This document shows, one piece after another, positions 15,474 through 18,947 of a stretch of 18,947 bases of DNA. The DNA is from JBCCQH01 sp039024435 (lineage in GTDB: Bacteria > Bacteroidota > Bacteroidia > J057 > JADKCL01), in contig JBCCQH010000129.1 of NCBI GenBank assembly GCA_039024435.1, positions 1-18,947 of the forward strand, written 5' to 3'. Under the pieces are notes generated by a model. The model searched no databases, had not been told where the DNA came from, and worked only from the letters and a program-made list of their open reading frames with translations. Within the stretch, counting starts at the first letter, position 1. Each line of letters starts with the position of its first letter. Position numbers and translations under genes: made by a program.

Positions 15474-16751
15474 CTACTTTTGTGGGTAGACCTGCATCAT
15501 GTCCAGCCCGTCGACCACCCGGAAGATAAAGCGCAGGCCCCATTTGCGGTAGGTCCACAACTCAAAATAGAGGTCTTCCTCGCGAAAACTGCTTTGCCGC
15601 TCCGGGGCGCCATAGAGGACATACACGCGTCCCCGATCCGTCTGCCAGCCGGCGCGGCTTTCCGGAAAGTGTTCATTGGCGTAAAAAATCCGGTCGTAGT
15701 ACCGTTCCAGCGCTTCCAGGTTGTTTTCGCGCCCGGGTTCATTGCGCTGGTTCCAAAATGCCAGGAACCGGCGCTGCTTTTCATCGGGGTCCGCCACTGC
15801 TTTGAGTTCCACCCGCCGTTGCTCAGAGGCGACGTACGCCATCATGTCGATGGCTTGGTCCAGGTCCCCAAAGATGGTGCGCAGATGTTTCCAGTCGATG
15901 ATAAAGGTGCGGCTTTCCTCGGCGATCAGTGTTTCGTCCCGGTACAGAAACACCTCCAGGAGGTATTCCCCGTGGGGCAAGTCGCCCAGTGCCAACTGAT
16001 CTTCGTAGACATTGCGACCGGCGCGGGCATCGATGATTTCGTTGACCTGGAAGATCGCGGAATAGCGATTGACCTGCATCCGCTCCCCATCGTCCCCGAG
16101 GCGGCGGTGATCGTCCTGGCGGCGGTAGAGAATCGTGCGAGCGGTGAAAGTTTCTTCCTTCCCGGTGTAGACTTCGGTGCGAAAGGTCAGGCGCTCGGGC
16201 AAGGCCCGGATGTGTTCGCCGAGCAGGGGCTGCGCCGCCAAAATCCCCCCAAATTCCTGCACCAGCACGATATCCGAGAGGGAAGTCCCCTGGTTGAGCG
16301 GGTAACAGTCGTACTTGAGGCGGGTAAAATGGGTACGGTTCGTGAATTCGTCCCGTACCTCGATCAGCACCTCGTAGCGCCCCGGCGCCAGGTCAAACCG
16401 ATATGCGTAAAGAAAATCCGATTCTCCGGACATAAAATCATGGCGCCGCGATTCGGCGATCTCCCGGGAATAGACGATCTGGTGGGTTTCCGGTTTGCGG
16501 AATCGGATGTTCACCCGCATTTTGGCGAGGAGATTGCCGGAGCCTTCATCGATGTGGAGCAGCTTGGGCTGGGTTTCCAGGTAGAGCACCGTATTGGCGT
16601 CCTCCCCCAGGATATTGAGACAGGCCGCTTCAAAGTAAGAATTGGCGAGGGAAGTGAGCGGGACCGCCAGCATGAACCAAAGCAGGCCAGCGAAGCGCCA
16701 TCGATTCCGGCGGGGAGATAAAATGCGGTTCCGGTTGGGGCCGGAAGTCAT
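15474..16751 (-). CDS. GWxTD domain-containing exported protein, 425 aa
   Basis: A GWxTD-domain protein, a family common in Bacteroidota and related phyla and of unknown function. The name motif is GWQTD at 368-372, followed by RGRVYVLYGAPERQ and the family's FELWTYRKWGLRFIF strand pair near the C-terminus. The N-terminus is a basic stretch (RNRILSPRRNRWR) and a hydrophobic core (FAGLLWFMLAVPLTSLANS), consistent with a signal peptide cut near residue 36, so the mature protein is probably periplasmic. The middle is beta-rich. The ATG at 16751 overlaps the rimO stop (ATGA), which supports this start and implies translational coupling. Confidence 0.9.
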   Translation of the reverse strand: MTSGPNRNRILSPRRNRWRFAGLLWFMLAVPLTSLANSYFEAACLNILGEDANTVLYLETQPKLLHIDEGSGNLLAKMRVNIRFRKPETHQIVYSREIAESRRHDFMSGESDFLYAYRFDLAPGRYEVLIEVRDEFTNRTHFTRLKYDCYPLNQGTSLSDIVLVQEFGGILAAQPLLGEHIRALPERLTFRTEVYTGKEETFTARTILYRRQDDHRRLGDDGERMQVNRYSAIFQVNEIIDARAGRNVYEDQLALGDLPHGEYLLEVFLYRDETLIAEESRTFIIDWKHLRTIFGDLDQAIDMMAYVASEQRRVELKAVADPDEKQRRFLAFWNQRNEPGRENNLEALERYYDRIFYANEHFPESRAGWQTDRGRVYVLYGAPERQSSFREEDLYFELWTYRKWGLRFIFRVVDGLDMMQVYPQK

Positions 16752-18058
16752 GCGCGTCCGGCCACTTTGCCAAACAGGTCGAATTCGGCGGCATCGTGGA
16801 TTTTGACGTCGTAGAATTCACCCAGCGTCAAACCTTCGGTGCTCACCAGGACCTCGTTGTCGACTTCCGGGGAATCGGCTTCGGACCGCCCGACGAAAAA
16901 CTGTCCTTCGCGGCGGTCGATCAGGACCTTTAAGTTTTGGCCGACCTTCTCTTGGTTGAGGGAAAATGAAATGTCTTGCTGGATTTCCATGATTTCGCCG
17001 GCCCGTTCTTGTTTGACCTCGTCGGGCACGTCGTCTTCGGCGTTGAAGGCGTGGGTATTTTCTTCGTGGGAATATTTAAACACTCCCAGCCGGTCAAAGC
17101 GGATGTCTTCGACGAAGTCACACAGCGTGGTGTGGTCGGCTTCGGTTTCGCCGGGATAACCCGTAATCAAGGTGGTGCGCAAGGCGATGCCGGGCACTTC
17201 CTCACGGATGCGCGTGAGCAGGTCGTAGGTGCGCTGCCGCGTCGTGCCGCGGCGCATGGCCTTCAGCAGGGGATCAGACACGTGCTGCAAAGGCATGTCG
17301 AGGTAGTTGCAGATATTGCTGCGCTCCCGCATGGTTGGGAGGATGTCCACTGGAAATCCGGCCGGGTAAGCGTAGTGGAGGCGGATCCACTGGAGGCCTT
17401 CCACGTCGCTCAGTCGTTGGAGCAATTCGTTCAGGCGGCGCTCACGGTACAGGTCCAAGCCGTAAAAGGTTAGATCTTGAGCGATGAGCATCAGTTCTTT
17501 GACGCCGCGCTTGACCAACCATTCGGCTTCTTTGACGAGATCTTCGATGCTGCGGGACCGGTGCTTGCCCCGCATGAGGGGAATGGCACAGAAGGAACAG
17601 GGACGGTTGCAGCCCTCGGCGATTTTCAAATACGCGTAGTGGCTATCGGTGGTGATACTCCGCTCCCCGATGAGTTCTTTTTTGTAGTCGGCGTTGAATT
17701 TGCGCAGGAGAGAGGGCAGTTCCATGGTACCGAACCAGGCATCGACGTTGGGGATCTCCGCGGCAAGCTCGTCTTTGTACCGCTCGCTGAGGCAACCGGT
17801 CACGAACACTTTTTCCACGCTGCCCTCGCGCTTGCGTTCGGAATAATCGAGAATCGTGTTGATACTTTCCTCTTTGGCCCGATCAATGAAGCCGCAAGTA
17901 TTGATGATCACAATATTGGCGGGGTCAGCCGATTCGTGCTGCGCATTGATTCCATTGCCCTGCAACTGCGTGAGCATCACCTCGGAATCCACGACGTTCT
18001 TGGAACAGCCGAGCGTGACGATGTTCACGCGATCCTTCTTGAGTGTTTTAGTTTTCAA
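16748..18058 (-). CDS. rimO: Ribosomal protein S12 methylthiotransferase RimO
   Basis: A radical-SAM methylthiotransferase that adds a methylthio group to an Asp of ribosomal protein S12. Numbered from the TTG at 18058 it is 436 aa. The N-terminal domain holds Cys18 (LGCSKN), Cys55 (NTCGFI) and Cys89 (TGCLSE) for the auxiliary 4Fe-4S cluster. The radical-SAM motif EGCNRPCSFCAIP gives Cys150, Cys154 and Cys157. A TRAM domain forms the last 70 or so residues. The frame stays open to a TTG at 18091, but a TATATTTG promoter element lies inside that extension, and MKTKTLKKDRVNIVTLGCSK from 18058 resembles RimO N-termini in Bacteroidota. An ATG at 18069 is out of frame. It leads the minus-strand block. 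Confidence 0.95.
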   Translation of the reverse strand: MKTKTLKKDRVNIVTLGCSKNVVDSEVMLTQLQGNGINAQHESADPANIVIINTCGFIDRAKEESINTILDYSERKREGSVEKVFVTGCLSERYKDELAAEIPNVDAWFGTMELPSLLRKFNADYKKELIGERSITTDSHYAYLKIAEGCNRPCSFCAIPLMRGKHRSRSIEDLVKEAEWLVKRGVKELMLIAQDLTFYGLDLYRERRLNELLQRLSDVEGLQWIRLHYAYPAGFPVDILPTMRERSNICNYLDMPLQHVSDPLLKAMRRGTTRQRTYDLLTRIREEVPGIALRTTLITGYPGETEADHTTLCDFVEDIRFDRLGVFKYSHEENTHAFNAEDDVPDEVKQERAGEIMEIQQDISFSLNQEKVGQNLKVLIDRREGQFFVGRSEADSPEVDNEVLVSTEGLTLGEFYDVKIHDAAEFDLFGKVAGRA

Positions 18059-18077
18059 ATGCGGTCCATGATTTGCG

Positions 18078-18085
18078 CAAATATA
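18078..18085 (-). promoter_or_regulatory. Bacteroidota -7 promoter element for rimO
   Basis: On the minus strand 18085-18078 reads TATATTTG, an exact TAnnTTTG match to the Bacteroidota -7 consensus. It ends 19 bp before the proposed TTG start at 18058, implying a short leader of about a dozen bases. No TTG is found at the expected -33 distance, so this is a half-match only. Confidence 0.5.
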
Positions 18086-18229
18086 AGACAATGAACGGCA
18101 TATCCCGCTGCATACGAGTCTTTGGGCCGGGAGCGTTCAGGAAAAGACGATTGTCTTGAATTTGAAAAACAATCCGGGGCGCCCGATGTTTTTCTATTAG
18201 TTGAAAGAACTTGAATTTTTTGTGAAAAC

Positions 18230-18775
18230 ATGAATACGCTCGACCTACAATCGCGCCGCAACCGTACCATCCTGATTTGGGTGATGACCCTCGCGATCAA
18301 TGGATTGGTAATACTGGCGTTTTACCTGCCGCAGCCAGAGTTTTTGCAAAAAATAGATTTTTCGATGTTACCGGCGGTCAATGCCGTGCTGAATAGCCTG
18401 ACTTTCGTGTTTTTGTTATCGGCCCTGGTAGCAATCAAGCAAAAGAAAATTCAACTCCATCGCAATTTAATCTTTGCCGCATTTACTTCCACCGGTTTAT
18501 TTTTGGTGACGTATTTGCTCTACCACTTCAGCACGCCGAGCACGCCCTACGGCGGTGAGGGGTTCATCAAAGCGGTTTACCTTTTTATTTTGTTAACCCA
18601 TATCCTTCTTGCGGCGGCAATTGTGCCCCTGGCCTTGTTCACGATCAGCCGCGGATTGCGGATGGATGTCGCGCGACACCGGAAAATCGCCCGGATCACG
18701 ATGCCGATCTGGCTGTACGTGGCGCTGAGCGGGGTCATTGTATACTTCATGATTTCGCCCTATTACTCCGCTTGA
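18230..18775 (+). CDS. DUF420 family membrane protein, 181 aa
   Basis: A small integral membrane protein matching DUF420 (YozB/CtaM-like), a family I recall as linked to maturation of haem-copper oxidases in Bacillota and as often placed near oxidase or SCO genes. Five hydrophobic spans are visible: about 13-33, 46-68, 79-99, 115-138 and 157-175. Conserved-looking histidines occur at the membrane edges: His77 (QLHRNL), His99 (LYHF), His124 (LTHIL) and His150 (ARHRKIAR), possible haem or copper ligands. The ATG at 18230 follows an AT-rich leader. It diverges from rimO, and the 162-bp repeat begins 5 bp after its stop. No cytochrome oxidase gene is inside the window; it may lie beyond the right edge. 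Confidence 0.87.
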   Translation: MNTLDLQSRRNRTILIWVMTLAINGLVILAFYLPQPEFLQKIDFSMLPAVNAVLNSLTFVFLLSALVAIKQKKIQLHRNLIFAAFTSTGLFLVTYLLYHFSTPSTPYGGEGFIKAVYLFILLTHILLAAAIVPLALFTISRGLRMDVARHRKIARITMPIWLYVALSGVIVYFMISPYYSA

Positions 18776-18780
18776 TTTAA

Positions 18781-18942
18781 GAGGCTGTTTAAATTTAATC
18801 CTGTGATTTTGCTATGGCATCTTTTTCCGCCTCTCTTCCGCTATTTTCTCGCCCATAGCTTTGGCTATGGACTCCAAAATGAGCTTTGAGAGACAAAAAA
18901 ATCTGCGATAGCAAATTTCACAAACCAATTTTAAACAGCCTC
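18781..18942 (+). repeat. 162-bp fold-back repeat (MITE-like), copy 2
   Basis: Starts GAGGCTGTTTAAATTTAATC and ends AATTTTAAACAGCCTC; the outer 13 bases are perfect inverted repeats. The centre is CCATAGC, TTTG, GCTATGG. Folding the two halves gives long matching blocks: GAGGCTGTTTAAA, TGTGA, TTTGCTAT, TTTTT, TCTC and CCATAGC. The trinucleotide TAA flanks it on both sides (18778-18780 and 18943-18945), a possible 3-bp target duplication. It lies 5 bp after the DUF420 stop and could serve as its transcript end. It is the same length and orientation as the copy at 539-700. Confidence 0.82.
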
Positions 18943-18947
18943 TAAGG

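Noticed and set aside
15480..16721. 413-aa plus-strand ORF opposite the GWxTD gene
   Set aside because: It is a codon-phase shadow of a clearly conserved minus-strand gene with family motifs; the product resembles no family.
17477..18094. 205-aa plus-strand ORF opposite rimO
   Set aside because: Shadow of rimO, whose radical-SAM and auxiliary cysteines are all present on the other strand.

Overview
The window looks like a chromosomal segment of a Bacteroidota bacterium, probably of the Saprospiria/Lewinella type. The evidence is a secreted protein with a type IX secretion (T9SS) C-terminal sorting domain, a GWxTD-domain protein, a periplasmic-TPR sensor histidine kinase, bacillithiol genes of the BshB1/BshC kind, weak Shine-Dalgarno signals, and one TAnnTTTG-type -7 promoter element ahead of rimO. 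The family-level placement is inference. No tRNA, rRNA, CRISPR array, transposase or phage gene was found.

Layout, left to right. Positions 1-833 are mostly non-coding: a possible 58-aa protein ending in a terminator, a GC-rich inverted repeat, and the first copy of a 162-bp fold-back repeat. Next come a plus-strand acidic hypothetical protein (834-1568) and an orphan sensor histidine kinase (1643-3670). Positions 3671-4261 hold no convincing gene but several strong hairpins and a perfect bidirectional terminator. A lipoprotein (4720-4262, minus) and a UPF0173 metallo-hydrolase (5991-5311, minus) follow, separated by 590 bp carrying two terminator-like hairpins. From 6262 to 10012 runs a plus-strand block: a 113-aa hypothetical, a T9SS cargo protein, bshB1 overlapping it by 4 bp, and a small outer-membrane barrel protein.

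From 18058 down to 10019 is a long minus-strand block: rimO, GWxTD protein, DUF445 membrane protein, bshC, 5-formyltetrahydrofolate cyclo-ligase, PspC-domain protein and, after a 182-bp gap, a PlsC-type acyltransferase. Several joints overlap (4, 14 and 19 bp), so at least rimO to the cyclo-ligase is probably one translationally coupled transcript. A DUF420 membrane protein (18230-18775) diverges from rimO, and the second copy of the 162-bp repeat lies directly behind it, 5 bp from the window end.

Functionally, two steps of bacillithiol synthesis (BshB1 deacetylation, BshC cysteine addition) sit about 3.5 kb apart on opposite strands; BshA is not here. The strongest unexplained signals are the 162-bp near-palindromic element present twice, the hairpin-rich 3783-4246 interval, and the use of TTG start codons in three conserved or well-supported genes.
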